Shown here: positions 33,138-42,058 of the stretch, one piece after another
How positions within the stretch are numbered: position 1 is the first letter of the stretch
How the letters are laid out: each line of letters opens with the position of its first letter
DNA from: Pseudomonadota bacterium
Lineage (GTDB): Bacteria; Pseudomonadota; Gammaproteobacteria; Burkholderiales; Burkholderiaceae_B
Length of the DNA: 64,000 nt
NCBI GenBank assembly: GCA_023427085.1
Contig: JAEZBO010000267.1
Span: 35,208 to 99,207 of the forward strand
Direction of reading: 5' to 3'
The notes under the pieces: generated by a model
The model's database searches: none
Seen by the model: the letters and a program-made list of their open reading frames with translations, nothing else
Told to the model about the DNA's origin: nothing
Program-made: the position numbers and the translations under genes

Positions 33138-34214
33138 CTACAGCGTGGGAGCGGCTTGCGCGGCCACCGCGAAGGAAGGATCGTCGGTGGTGCAGAACGC
33201 GGCGACGTAGGTGCGCACCGGCGCACGCTGCAGGCCCAGCGCTTCGCGGGTCACGTCGTCCAGCGAGGTGATCGCGTAGGTGCCGGTGATGCCCAGGCCG
33301 CCGCGTGCGTCGATGGCCATCATTTCGTCCATGCACATGCGGTTGGGCTCGACGCAACGGTTCAGGATGGCGTGGAACATGTCGGGCATGACCTGGCCGT
33401 AGCGGCGCACCGGATCACGCTTGCTGGGCTGCTCGAGCTGCAGGTAGGTGGCGCGGTCGAGCGTCTCGCCGCTGTCGCGGTTGGTCGCGATCCACTGGTC
33501 GAAGTCGCCGTCGCTCATGCCCAGGAACTTGAAGCGCATGTCCGAGAAGCCGGCGCCGCTGTAGTTGGCCGAGAAGCCTTCGTACTGGCCGGGGCGGTTG
33601 ATGACCGCGTGCAGCGTGGTCTGCATGCCGGCCATCGAGTAGATCTGGCCGGCCAGCGCCGGGATGAAGAACGAGTTCATGACCGCCGACGAGGTGATCT
33701 TGAACTGGATCGGACGATCGACCGGGGCGGCCAGCTCGTTGACGACGGCGATGCCTTGCTCGGGATAGATGAACAGCCACTTCCAGTCGAGCGAGACCAC
33801 CTCGACCACCAGCGGCTCGGTGTCGGCCGCCACCTGGCGCTGCGCGTCGATGCGGTCGAGCGGGCGGTAGGGGTCGAGCAGGTGGGTGCTGGTCCAGGTC
33901 AGCGCGCCCAGCGCGATGATGATCAGCAGCGGGATGGCCCAGATCAGCAGTTCGAGCAGCGTGGAATGATCCCAGTCGGGGGAGTATTCTTTCTCGGCAT
34001 GGGCGCTTTTCTCGCGGTAGCGCCAGGCGAAGACGAACGTCAGGATGATGACCGGGACGATCACGATCAGCATCAGGTACGTCGAGTAAAGGATCAGGTC
34101 GCGTTGCTGTATTGCAACATCGCCGGACGGGGACATTACCACCCAGCTACACCCTGAGAGCAGGGAGAGGGCGGCCAGCGCGGCCAGGGCGCGTAGGGGC
34201 TTCTGTAGTGACAT
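33138..34214 (-). CDS. cyoA: Cytochrome bo ubiquinol oxidase subunit II
   Basis: CyoA is the periplasmic-domain subunit of cytochrome bo oxidase. The 358-residue protein has a lipoprotein signal (LSLLSGCSW, Cys about residue 23), two membrane helices (~43-65 and ~90-110) and a cupredoxin-fold domain. CuA ligands are absent, as expected for a quinol rather than cytochrome c oxidase; VVSLDWKWLFIYPEQGIAVVNE is the typical CyoA segment. It is longer than the E. coli subunit (~315) through a C-terminal extension (~50 residues with two Cys). It starts the cyoABCD operon; cyoE (haem o synthase) is not in the window. Confidence 0.95.
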   Translation of the reverse strand: MSLQKPLRALAALAALSLLSGCSWVVMSPSGDVAIQQRDLILYSTYLMLIVIVPVIILTFVFAWRYREKSAHAEKEYSPDWDHSTLLELLIWAIPLLIIIALGALTWTSTHLLDPYRPLDRIDAQRQVAADTEPLVVEVVSLDWKWLFIYPEQGIAVVNELAAPVDRPIQFKITSSAVMNSFFIPALAGQIYSMAGMQTTLHAVINRPGQYEGFSANYSGAGFSDMRFKFLGMSDGDFDQWIATNRDSGETLDRATYLQLEQPSKRDPVRRYGQVMPDMFHAILNRCVEPNRMCMDEMMAIDARGGLGITGTYAITSLDDVTREALGLQRAPVRTYVAAFCTTDDPSFAVAAQAAPTL

Positions 34215-34414
34215 TGCCGAATGTATCTAGATAGCGTGGGCAGGAAAATGCGACGCTGACTGTACGATGGAGCGCCGGTTCCGGGGAATTGGACATTTTG
34301 TCCTATGGCGCGGCGCAGCAAGTAATGAGATTCTTCGGGTCCGCGTAAAGCGCCAACCGCGTTATACGATACGCCGAGAACAACAACTCCGCAGCGAATC
34401 ACGAGCAAAGCAAG

Positions 34415-35755
34415 ATGTCCAGCACGACGCACACCGCCTCCGAACCCTCTTCCCGCCAGGCCGAACGCGACCTCCGGCAGATCTCCGCCGACGGCCATTC
34501 CAAGGTCGCGCCGGGCGAGATCGCCATCGGCGTGGTGATCGGCCGGGCCTCCGAATACTTCGACTTCTTCGTTTTCGGGATCGCCTGCGTCCTGGTGTTT
34601 CCGGCGGTGTTCTTTCCGTTCGCCGAGCCGCTGCAGGGCACGCTGTATTCGTTCACGATCTTTGCGCTGGCGTTCATTGCCCGCCCGTTCGGCACCTCGC
34701 TGTTCATGGCGGCGCAGCGCCGCTTCGGTCGCGGCTTCAAGCTGACCGCCGCGCTGTTCCTGCTGGGCACCGCGACCGCCGGCATGGCCTTCCTGCCCGG
34801 CCACGGCACCATCGGCAACTATGCGATCTTCCTGCTGGCCGTGTTCCGCATCCTGCAGGGCATCGCCTTCGGCGGCTCGTGGGACGGCCTGCCGTCGCTG
34901 CTGTCCTTGAACGCGCCGCGCAGCAAGCGCGGCTGGTACGCGATGCTGGGTCAGCTGGGCGCCCCGGTCGGCTTCCTGATCGCCAGCGCGCTGTTCCTGT
35001 ACCTGCACTCGACGCTGTCGACCCAGGACTTCCTCGACTGGGGCTGGCGTTATCCGTTCTTCGTGGCGTTCGCGATCAACGTGGTGGCGCTGTTCGCCCG
35101 GCTGCGGCTGGTCGTGACCCACGAATACACCAAGCTGCTCGAAGAGGGCCAGCTCGAACCCATCGGCACGATCGAGATGATTCGCGGCCAGGGCTACAAC
35201 GTGTTCCTGGGCGCCTTCGCCGCGCTGGCCAGCTATGCGCTGTTCCACATCGTCACGGTGTTCCCGCTTTCCTGGATCGCGCTCAACGACGGCCAGGCCA
35301 TCGAGGGCGTGCTGCTGGTGCAGGTCTGGGGCGCCTTCGTGTGTATCGTCGCGACGATCGCGTCCGGCAAGCTGGCCGACAAGTTCGGCCGCCGCAACAC
35401 GCTGGGCACGCTGGCGGTGCTGATCGGCGTGTTCGCCGTCGTGATGCCGTGGATGCTCGACCGCGGCCCGGTCGCGCAGGATGCCTTCATCCTGGTCGGC
35501 TTCGCGCTGCTGGGCCTGTCCTACGGCCAGGCCTCGGGCACCGTGACCGCCAACTTCTCGCGCCGCTTCCGCTACACCGGCGCGGCGCTGAGCTCGGATC
35601 TGGCCTGGTTGTTCGGCGCCGCCTTCGCGCCGCTGGTCGCGCTGGGCCTGTCGTCGCGCTTCGGTCTCGTATCCGTCAGCGTCTATCTGTTGTCGGGCGC
35701 TGCATGTACCTTGCTGGCGCTGCGCATCAACAAGTCCATCGAAGGCCGCTATTGA
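34415..35755 (+). CDS. MFS transporter, metabolite:H+ symporter-like
   Basis: The 446-residue protein has 12 predicted membrane helices and the MHS-type features of the major facilitator superfamily: VVIGRASEYFDFFVFGIA in helix 1, ARPFGTSLFMAAQRRFGRGFKL as the loop 2-3 motif, and GKLADKFGRRNTLG as the second-half copy. Such proteins import organic acids, osmolytes or shikimate with protons. It is transcribed divergently from cyoA with 200 bp between. The ATG at 34415 fits the N-terminal cytoplasmic tail. A hairpin with an imperfect stem lies ~80 bp downstream. Confidence 0.88.
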   Translation: MSSTTHTASEPSSRQAERDLRQISADGHSKVAPGEIAIGVVIGRASEYFDFFVFGIACVLVFPAVFFPFAEPLQGTLYSFTIFALAFIARPFGTSLFMAAQRRFGRGFKLTAALFLLGTATAGMAFLPGHGTIGNYAIFLLAVFRILQGIAFGGSWDGLPSLLSLNAPRSKRGWYAMLGQLGAPVGFLIASALFLYLHSTLSTQDFLDWGWRYPFFVAFAINVVALFARLRLVVTHEYTKLLEEGQLEPIGTIEMIRGQGYNVFLGAFAALASYALFHIVTVFPLSWIALNDGQAIEGVLLVQVWGAFVCIVATIASGKLADKFGRRNTLGTLAVLIGVFAVVMPWMLDRGPVAQDAFILVGFALLGLSYGQASGTVTANFSRRFRYTGAALSSDLAWLFGAAFAPLVALGLSSRFGLVSVSVYLLSGAACTLLALRINKSIEGRY

Positions 35756-35836
35756 AGTAGCCACCGGCGGGCCGCGCAGCAGGGAAGCCCCCTGCGCCGG
35801 TCTTGTCCCCGATTCCACGCCGGCCGCCGGCGCCCA

Positions 35837-35868
35837 GACGCCGCCTCGCTGTCACAGCGAAGGCGGCG
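35837..35868 (+). terminator. Hairpin after the MFS gene, possible terminator
   Basis: A 14-bp arm (35837-35850) pairs with 35854-35868 with one bulged A, 3-nt loop, followed by ttacg. It would stop MFS transcription before the DUF1488-like gene. Confidence 0.45.
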
Positions 35869-35973
35869 TTTACGCGTTTACAGATACTGTTTCATCCCCG
35901 GCGCCGTCGCGGCGATAGCATGGGTCCTGTCGAACCGTCTGAGTGCCCCCCCACCCGCTACAGGAGCCGGACC

Positions 35974-36246
35974 ATGGACTACGACCCCGATGCAGTTGCC
36001 GAAAAGACCTGCGTGCGCTTCACGCTCAAGGACGCCAAACGGGCCTATCCTGCCGCGATCAGCTCCAAGGCGCTGGTCGAATGCTTCGGCGCCGAGATGA
36101 CCGAGGCCGGCCTGATCGCCACCTACCGGGCCAATTCGCGGCTGATCCACCAGGTCGCGCGCAGCCAGGCCGGTGCGACGCTCGACAAGGGCCTGTTGCT
36201 GACTGGCGCCGACCTGGCCGGCCAGACCCGGATGACGGTGAATTGA
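35974..36246 (+). CDS. DUF1488-like small protein
   Basis: The 90-residue protein fits the DUF1488 pattern: a Val-Arg-Phe strand, AISSKALVECFGAE (usual form C-x-I-S-x-E-A-L), then LIATYRANSRLIHQVARSQ with its conserved Arg and Ile. The function of the family is unknown. A ribosome site (caggag, 35961-35966) precedes the ATG at 35974. It stands alone between a hairpin and the amidohydrolase gene ~97 bp downstream. Confidence 0.62.
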   Translation: MDYDPDAVAEKTCVRFTLKDAKRAYPAAISSKALVECFGAEMTEAGLIATYRANSRLIHQVARSQAGATLDKGLLLTGADLAGQTRMTVN

Positions 36247-36343
36247 TCGGTGTCCCGGGTGGCGTGACGCCCGGCCGCCTGGGCCGGGCGCCGTCCGTGG
36301 TGCCGCGGTCAATGAGGCCGGCGGGCCGCGATATAGTCTAGCC

Positions 36344-37804
36344 ATGGACAACATCGATTCACCGATGCGCCGCCGCTGGCTGCGGCGCACGCTTGCGGCG
36401 GGCGCGGCCGGACTCGGGGCGCAGGCCCTGTCGGCCCCGGCCCTTGCCGCCAATTCCGTCTCATCCGCGATCCCGTCGGCGGCGCCGCTGGCCGGCAGCG
36501 TGCCGGCGCGTGCGCTGGTCATCCGTGGCGCCCATGTGCTGTCGATGGACCCGACGTTGGGCGAACAGCGCGATTGCGACGTGCTGATCCACGGCTCGCG
36601 CATCATGGCGGTGGGCGCCAAGCTGGTGGCCGGCGAGGCGACCGAGATCGATGGGCGCGGCAAGATCCTGCTGCCGGGGCTGGTCGACGCGCACTGGCAC
36701 ATGTGGAACAGCCTGGGACGCAATAGCGGCCCGGCGCAGGACGGCGGCGCGTTTTTCCCCACCATCGTCGCGCTGGGCGCCCGCTACACGCCCGAGATTG
36801 CCCAGTTGGCGGTGCGGCTGTCGGCCGCCCAGGCGCGCCGGGCCGGTGTCACGACGTTGAACAACTGGTCGCACAACCTGCGCAGCCCCGAATTCGCCGA
36901 TGCCGAATATGGCGCGATGGTGGCCAGCGGCCTGCGCGGCCGCTTCTGGTACGGTTATCCGCAGGACCTGGCGGCCGACGCCACGATGGACCTGCCGGCG
37001 GTGATCCAGTGGCAACGCAGCGTGTCGCAGCAGCGCGAGAGCCGCATCGACCTGGGCATGGCGGTGCGCGGGCCCGAGCGCACGCCCGAGGCGGTCTGGC
37101 GCAAGGAGTTCGAGACCGCGCGCGAGCTCAAGCTGCCGATCTCGGCGCACGTGGCCGTTACCCGCGCGCTGCAGCAGCAGCATCGCGCCATCGCCAGGCT
37201 GGCCGAGCTCGACCTGCTGCGCCCCGGCGTGCAGCTGGTGCATGCCACCCACGCCAGCGATGAGGATTTCCAGCGCATCGCCGCGGCCGGCGCGACGGTG
37301 TGCCTGACGCCCATCACCGAGATGCGGGTGGGTTACGGCTTTCCGCCGATTCCGGCGCTGTTGCGCGCCAAGGTCAGGCTCAGCCTGGGCATCGACACGA
37401 CGGTGTTGGCCGGTTCGGCCAATCCTTATGCCGGCATGCAGGCGGCGCTGAACGTCGCGGCCGCCAGCGCGCACGACGAACTGGCGCTGCGGGCCGAGGA
37501 CGTGCTGTATTGGGCGACCCAGGGCGGCGCCGACGAAATGGGCTGGGGCGACCGGATCGGTTCGGTGACGCCCGGCAAGCAGGCCGACCTGGTGCTGATC
37601 GACGCCGGCCATCCCGATCTGGCGCCGGTCACCTACGCCGCCGCGGCGGTGGTGCAATCGGCCAGCCCGGCGGCGGTGACCCATGTGATCGCCAACGGGC
37701 GGGTCCACGAGGCCGGCGCGATGCAGGCCGAGCTGCGCGAACTGTCGGCGCAGGCGGCCGCGGTCTGGCCGGGACTGGCGGTACAGCCGGCGCCGCGTAC
37801 CTGA
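36344..37804 (+). CDS. Tat-exported amidohydrolase family protein
   Basis: The 486-residue protein begins with a twin-arginine-type signal (MRRRWLRRTLAAGAAGLGAQALSAPALA, residues 8-35) and continues with an amidohydrolase barrel: LLPGLVDAHWHMWN (H-x-H metal site, ~residues 120-124), SAHVAV (third His), HATHASDEDF (fourth His) and LGIDTTV (metal Asp). The C-terminal GKQADLVLIDAG strand is typical of imidazolonepropionase or chlorohydrolase-like members. The substrate is not predictable. The Tat signal implies a folded, metal-loaded enzyme in the periplasm. The stop is 3 bp before the end of a convergent gene. Confidence 0.9.
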   Translation: MDNIDSPMRRRWLRRTLAAGAAGLGAQALSAPALAANSVSSAIPSAAPLAGSVPARALVIRGAHVLSMDPTLGEQRDCDVLIHGSRIMAVGAKLVAGEATEIDGRGKILLPGLVDAHWHMWNSLGRNSGPAQDGGAFFPTIVALGARYTPEIAQLAVRLSAAQARRAGVTTLNNWSHNLRSPEFADAEYGAMVASGLRGRFWYGYPQDLAADATMDLPAVIQWQRSVSQQRESRIDLGMAVRGPERTPEAVWRKEFETARELKLPISAHVAVTRALQQQHRAIARLAELDLLRPGVQLVHATHASDEDFQRIAAAGATVCLTPITEMRVGYGFPPIPALLRAKVRLSLGIDTTVLAGSANPYAGMQAALNVAAASAHDELALRAEDVLYWATQGGADEMGWGDRIGSVTPGKQADLVLIDAGHPDLAPVTYAAAAVVQSASPAAVTHVIANGRVHEAGAMQAELRELSAQAAAVWPGLAVQPAPRT

Positions 37805-37806
37805 GT

Positions 37807-38202
37807 TCAGGCGGGCCGGGCGTCGTAGCAGACGAAGGCCAGCTTGTTGCCGTCGGGGTCGCGCACGTAGGCCGCATAGAAGGTCGGGCTGTATTGCGGC
37901 CGCAGGCCTGGCGCCCCTTCGCAACTGCCGCCGCGCTCGAGTGCAACGGCATGCAGGCGCTGCACCCGTTCGGCGCTGGGCAACTGGAACGCCGTCATGG
38001 CACCATTGCCGACGCCGGCCGGGCGCCCGTCGAACGGCAGGCCGGCGAAGAAGCGCGGAATCCACGGTTCCTTTTCGCGGCCCCACGAGGTCGTGGTGGC
38101 GTCGCGCCAGCAGGATTCCAGGCCCATCTCCGCCATCAGCGGATCGTAGAAACGCCGGGCCTGTTCGAGGTCGGCGACGCCGACCATGGTGTATGCGATC
38201 AT
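37807..38202 (-). CDS. VOC family (glyoxalase/dioxygenase fold) protein
   Basis: The 131-residue protein shows the vicinal-oxygen-chelate pattern: TMVGVADLEQARRFYDPLMAEMGL at the N-terminus, and FYAAYVRDPDGNKLAFVC at the C-terminus with the usual RDPDGN turn and a Lys. It is a small single-module member, related to glyoxalase-like and lactoylglutathione-lyase-like proteins; a metal-bound activity cannot be assumed because the His/Glu ligands are not clear. The start ATG at 38202 is chosen over upstream in-frame options because the fold begins there. It is convergent with the amidohydrolase gene (2-bp gap) and divergent from the SDR gene. Confidence 0.83.
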   Translation of the reverse strand: MIAYTMVGVADLEQARRFYDPLMAEMGLESCWRDATTTSWGREKEPWIPRFFAGLPFDGRPAGVGNGAMTAFQLPSAERVQRLHAVALERGGSCEGAPGLRPQYSPTFYAAYVRDPDGNKLAFVCYDARPA

Positions 38203-38311
38203 CGTTGTGGCTCCTTGCCGGGGTGTCCTGTGCCATTGTTGCGCGGGGTCGGCCGGCGCGCAGCGACAAAGCGTATCCACGAGACAGGGCCCAGGCCTAC
38301 AGGAGGCAGGC

Positions 38312-39058
38312 ATGCAAAAAGTGATGTTGGTGACCGGCGGCGGCCGGGGCATCGGCGCGGCGACCGCGTCGATGGCGGCGCGCCGCGGCTATGCGGTGTG
38401 TGTCAACTATCGCCGCGACGAGGCGGCCGCGCAGGCGGTGGTCGAGGCGATCCGCGCGGCGGGCGGCACGGCGATCGCGGTGGCGGCCGACGTGTCGCGC
38501 GAGGCCGACGTGCTGCGCCTGTTCGAGACCGTCGACCGCGAGCTGGGCCGGCTGGACGTGCTGGTCAACAACGCCGGCATCCTGTCGCGCCAGATCCGCG
38601 TCGAGGACATCGATGCCGAGCGGCTGACGCGGATCCTGGCGACCAACGTGACCGGCAGCTTTTTGTGCGCACGCGAGGCGGTGCGCCGCATGTCGACGCG
38701 CCGCGGCGGGCAGGGCGGCGCGATCGTCAACGTGTCGTCGGCCGCGGCGCGGCTGGGCGCGGCTGGCGAGTACGTCGATTACGCGGCGTCCAAGGGGGCG
38801 CTCGACACCATGACCATCGGCCTGGCCAACGAGGTGGCCGGCGAAGGCATCCGGGTCAATGGCGTGCGGCCGGGCTTCATCTATACCGACATGCACGCCG
38901 ACGGCGGCGAGCCGGGCCGGGTCGACCGGGTCAAGGCCAACGTGCCGCTCAAGCGCGGCGGCCAGCCCGAGGAGGTCGCCGCGGCGATATTGTGGCTGGC
39001 GTCGGACGAGTCGACGTACACCACCGGCGGCTTCATCGAGGTGGCCGGCGGGCGCTGA
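38312..39058 (+). CDS. Short-chain dehydrogenase/reductase, glucose-dehydrogenase-like SDR
   Basis: The 248-residue classical SDR has TGGGRGIG (cofactor binding), NNAGIL, the catalytic Ser of IVNVSSAAARLG, and YAASKGAL (Tyr-x-x-x-Lys). Basic residues after strand 2 (VNYRRDEAAA) suggest NADP use. The C-terminal GGFIEVAGG is typical. Substrate unknown. The ATG at 38312 has a strong ribosome site (aggaggcagg, 38301-38310). It diverges from the VOC gene with 109 bp between and is followed by a convergent hydrolase gene. Confidence 0.92.
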   Translation: MQKVMLVTGGGRGIGAATASMAARRGYAVCVNYRRDEAAAQAVVEAIRAAGGTAIAVAADVSREADVLRLFETVDRELGRLDVLVNNAGILSRQIRVEDIDAERLTRILATNVTGSFLCAREAVRRMSTRRGGQGGAIVNVSSAAARLGAAGEYVDYAASKGALDTMTIGLANEVAGEGIRVNGVRPGFIYTDMHADGGEPGRVDRVKANVPLKRGGQPEEVAAAILWLASDESTYTTGGFIEVAGGR

Positions 39059-39074
39059 ACGCCCCCGACCGCCG

Positions 39075-40007
39075 TCACGGCAGCGGCAGCAGGCGCCCGG
39101 GCATGCCCGCATGCACTGTGGCATCGGTCAGCCAATCGGCCACGATCGGCCACAGCGTCTGCGCGTGGCGCGCATGAAAGAAGGCGAAATGGCCGATCTC
39201 GTCGACACCGATGTCGGCCGGTTCGATGCGCAGGTGGCGGCGCCGGCTGTTGGGATATAACGCCAGCTGGCGCGCGGTGGCGGCCACGGTGCCATAGGGA
39301 TCGTCGCCGATGCTGATGGCCAGCATGTCGCAACGCAACTGCTCGAACGGCAAGGTCTGGCCTTGCGCGGCCAGCTGCCTGGCGCTGGGCCGGTCCTGGT
39401 AGCGCGGCGTGCGGGCGGTCCAGTCGCGCACGACGCCGGCCGGCGTGTCCTCGAGCCAGCCCAGCCGCTTGCCGGGGAAATACCCGCAAGCGCGCGTCAA
39501 CAGCGGCATCAGCAGGTGCCAGCGCCATAGCATGCCGAGCCGCTGGCGTGCGGCGTAGTCGCGCCAATAGGCGAACTGCGCGCCCACGGTGACGACGCGG
39601 CGGATCCGCGCCGCGCCCGCGGCCATGCCGATCGCGGTGCCGCCGAAGCTGTGCGCCACCACGTCGATTGGGGCGCCGGGAAACTGTCCGGCGGCCCAGT
39701 CCAGCGCCGCGCCGAAATCGAGCCGGCCCCAGTCGGTCCATGATGCGGCGAAGCCGCGCAGGCCGGCACCGCGCGACAGGCCGATGCCGCGGTAGTCGTA
39801 GGTCAGCACGTGGCGGCCCTGCGCATGCAGGTAGGCCGCCAGGCGGGCGTAATAGCGCGAGTGCACCGAGGTGGCGCAATTGATCAGCACCACCGGCGCC
39901 GCGGCTTCGCGGGCGTCGGCCAGGCGCCACAATGTGCCGCCGAGCCGATAGCCGTCCCGCGCCGCGAAGGTCACCGGGGTGCCGGATGGGCTGTCAGAGG
40001 TGCGCAT
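39075..40007 (-). CDS. Alpha/beta hydrolase
   Basis: The 310-residue protein has the alpha/beta hydrolase order: AAPVVLINCATSVHSRYYARLAAYL (strand and oxyanion region), TYDYRGIGLSRG, the nucleophile elbow in VVAHSFGGTAIG (Ser near residue 132), and a candidate catalytic His near the end (DEIGHFAFFHARHAQ). The family covers YheT-type and serine-aminopeptidase-type hydrolases. Substrate unknown. The ATG at 40007 is chosen because the conserved region starts soon after; an upstream in-frame extension to 40121 would overlap the neighbouring LysR gene. It is convergent with the SDR gene. Confidence 0.85.
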   Translation of the reverse strand: MRTSDSPSGTPVTFAARDGYRLGGTLWRLADAREAAAPVVLINCATSVHSRYYARLAAYLHAQGRHVLTYDYRGIGLSRGAGLRGFAASWTDWGRLDFGAALDWAAGQFPGAPIDVVAHSFGGTAIGMAAGAARIRRVVTVGAQFAYWRDYAARQRLGMLWRWHLLMPLLTRACGYFPGKRLGWLEDTPAGVVRDWTARTPRYQDRPSARQLAAQGQTLPFEQLRCDMLAISIGDDPYGTVAATARQLALYPNSRRRHLRIEPADIGVDEIGHFAFFHARHAQTLWPIVADWLTDATVHAGMPGRLLPLP

Positions 40008-40080
40008 CGGAGATCGTATTCCTGGGAAGCCGGCCGCAACGCCGCCGTGCTTCGCATTGCAGACCATTGCGCGGCCGCCT

Positions 40081-41004
40081 TCAAGCGCTATTTGCGCCGG
40101 CCTGGCATGACGGTGGCGCATGCGTGGCCTGGCTGGTGGCGATCTCGGCCAGCAGCCAATGCCGCAGTTCGGCCAGGCCCGGCAGGTCGGCGCTGGCGGT
40201 GCGCGTGGCGAGCCAGATCCCGTGGCCGGTGCGCACGAAGCCCAGCGGCGCGACCAGGCGGCCTTCGGCCAGTTCGCGGCTGACCAGCAGCGACGGCACC
40301 ACGCCGACGCCCAGGCCCGCGATGGCGGCCTGGATCAGGTACATGAAGTGGCCGTAGCGCTGGCTGGCCGCGGCCGGTGGCGCCAGGCCCCGTGCCTGGG
40401 CCCAGTAGCGCCAGGCCTGCGGATGCGAGTCGCTGGCCAGCAGCGGCCGCGCCAGCAGCGTGCGCGGCGTCGGGACGCGCTTGCCGGGGGCCGGCGCGCA
40501 GATCGGCCCCAGGTCGTTGTCGGCCAGCCGCAGCACCGAGAGCTCGGCGCCGGCCGGGGCCTGTTGCCGGAACACCAGCAGCGCGTCGATGCGGCCGGCA
40601 TGCAGTTGCGCCAGGTCGGCATCGGCCTGCAGCCGCAAGGTCACGCCTGGGTGGCGGCGGTGGAAGGCGTCCAGCCGCGGGATCAGCCACTGCATCAGGA
40701 AACTGCCGGGGCAGGCCAGCGTGACGGTGGGATGGCTGTGGCGCGCCTGCAGTTGCTGGCAGGCCTGCTCGATGTCGGCCAGCGCGCGGCCACTGACCGC
40801 GTACAGCGAGCGGCCGGCCTCGGTCAGGCTGACGCCGTGGCTGTGACGGTCGAACAGCACGCAGCCCAGCGCCTCCTCGAGCAGGCGGATCTGGTGGCTG
40901 ACCGCGCTGTGGCTGACGCACAGCCGCTCGCCGGCCGTGGTCAGGCTGCCGGCCTGCGCGGCGGCGGTGAAGGCGCGGATGGCGGTCAAGGACGGCGTGG
41001 ACAT
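40081..41004 (-). CDS. LysR-family regulator
   Basis: The 307-residue protein has an N-terminal winged HTH (SLTAIRAFTAAAQAGSLTTAGERLCVSHSAVSHQIRLLEEALGCVLFDR, residues 5-54), the classic LysR signature, and a type-2 periplasmic-binding-like effector domain. It diverges from an EamA-family exporter gene with 139 bp between, the usual LysR arrangement, so it likely controls that exporter and itself. The effector is unknown. Confidence 0.93.
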   Translation of the reverse strand: MSTPSLTAIRAFTAAAQAGSLTTAGERLCVSHSAVSHQIRLLEEALGCVLFDRHSHGVSLTEAGRSLYAVSGRALADIEQACQQLQARHSHPTVTLACPGSFLMQWLIPRLDAFHRRHPGVTLRLQADADLAQLHAGRIDALLVFRQQAPAGAELSVLRLADNDLGPICAPAPGKRVPTPRTLLARPLLASDSHPQAWRYWAQARGLAPPAAASQRYGHFMYLIQAAIAGLGVGVVPSLLVSRELAEGRLVAPLGFVRTGHGIWLATRTASADLPGLAELRHWLLAEIATSQATHAPPSCQAGANSA

Positions 41005-41143
41005 GGCGATGCTGTGAATGGAATTGACAGGCTGATGTATGCAATGGTCGCTGGTGGCGCGCCGCCGGCCTCGTTATGCTGCGAGGCTCGCGCGGCCACC
41101 GTGGCCGCCACGCCAACCATTATCTATCAGCGAGGATGCCATC

Positions 41144-42058
41144 ATGCCCGTCCAGGCCGCCGTCCGGCAAGATCTCGGCGCGCGCCATGCCAGCGCGCTG
41201 CTGGCGTTCGTGGTGCTGGCCTGGGGTGTGAACTGGACTGTCAACAAGGCCTTGCTCGGCCACGTCTCGCCGTGGTGGGCCAGCGCGTCGCGGTCCTTGC
41301 TGGCCTGCGTGCTGCTGTGGGCGGTGTGCCTGGCACGCGGCCTGATCGTGCGGCCGGCGCGCGCCGACCTGCCGCTGATCCTGAGCGTGGCGCTGCTGCA
41401 CATGGTGGCATTCTCGCTGCTGGCCAGCCTGGGCCTGCAGCATCTGCCGGCCGGGCGTTCGGTGGTGCTGGCCTACACCACGCCGCTGTGGGTGCTGCCG
41501 GCCGCGCGGCTGTTCCTGGGCGAAGCGCTGGGCTGGCGGCGCGTGACGGCGCTGCTGGCCGGACTGGCGGCCTTGCTGGTGCTGCTGCGGCCGTCGGCCT
41601 TCGACTGGCACGATCCCGCCACGCTGACCGGCCACGGGCTGATCCTGGCCGCGGCCTTGTGCTGGGCTGGCTGCATCGTCTACGGCCGCGCGCACCGCGG
41701 CACCACCACGGCGTTCGCGCTGCTGCCGTGGCAGATCCTGCTGGCCACCATTGTGTTGACCGCGGTCGCCTGGGCCATCGAGGGCTGGCCGGGCCTGCCC
41801 GCCGAGGCGCAGTTCTGGGGCCTGCTCGGCTACACCAGCGGCATCGGCACGGTGTTGGCCTATTGGGCCATGAACACCGTCAACCGGGGCCTGCCGGCCT
41901 CGTTGACGGCGATGGCGCTGCTGGGCGTGCCGCTGGTCGGCCTGCTGTTCGCCAGCGTGATGCTGAACGAGCCGTTCGAGCTCGACCTGCTGCTGGCGGC
42001 GCTGCTGATCATCGCTGGCGTGGCGCTGGCCGCTAGGCCGGCAGCGCGCCGTCCATGA
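41144..42058 (+). CDS. EamA-family (DMT) transporter
   Basis: The 304-residue protein has ten membrane helices in two EamA repeats (residues ~15-145 and ~160-295), e.g. LAWGVNWTVNKALL in helix 1 and ALLIIAGVALAAR at the end. EamA proteins usually export amino acids or metabolites. The ATG at 41144 lies 11 bp after a weak gagga-type site. It diverges from the LysR gene and overlaps the convergent EAL gene by 26 bp at its 3' end. Confidence 0.9.
   Translation: MPVQAAVRQDLGARHASALLAFVVLAWGVNWTVNKALLGHVSPWWASASRSLLACVLLWAVCLARGLIVRPARADLPLILSVALLHMVAFSLLASLGLQHLPAGRSVVLAYTTPLWVLPAARLFLGEALGWRRVTALLAGLAALLVLLRPSAFDWHDPATLTGHGLILAAALCWAGCIVYGRAHRGTTTAFALLPWQILLATIVLTAVAWAIEGWPGLPAEAQFWGLLGYTSGIGTVLAYWAMNTVNRGLPASLTAMALLGVPLVGLLFASVMLNEPFELDLLLAALLIIAGVALAARPAARRP

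Noticed and set aside
36461..38269. A 602-codon minus-strand frame across the amidohydrolase and VOC genes
   Set aside because: Antisense shadow of two well-supported genes; the translation is Arg/His/Gln-rich with no motif.
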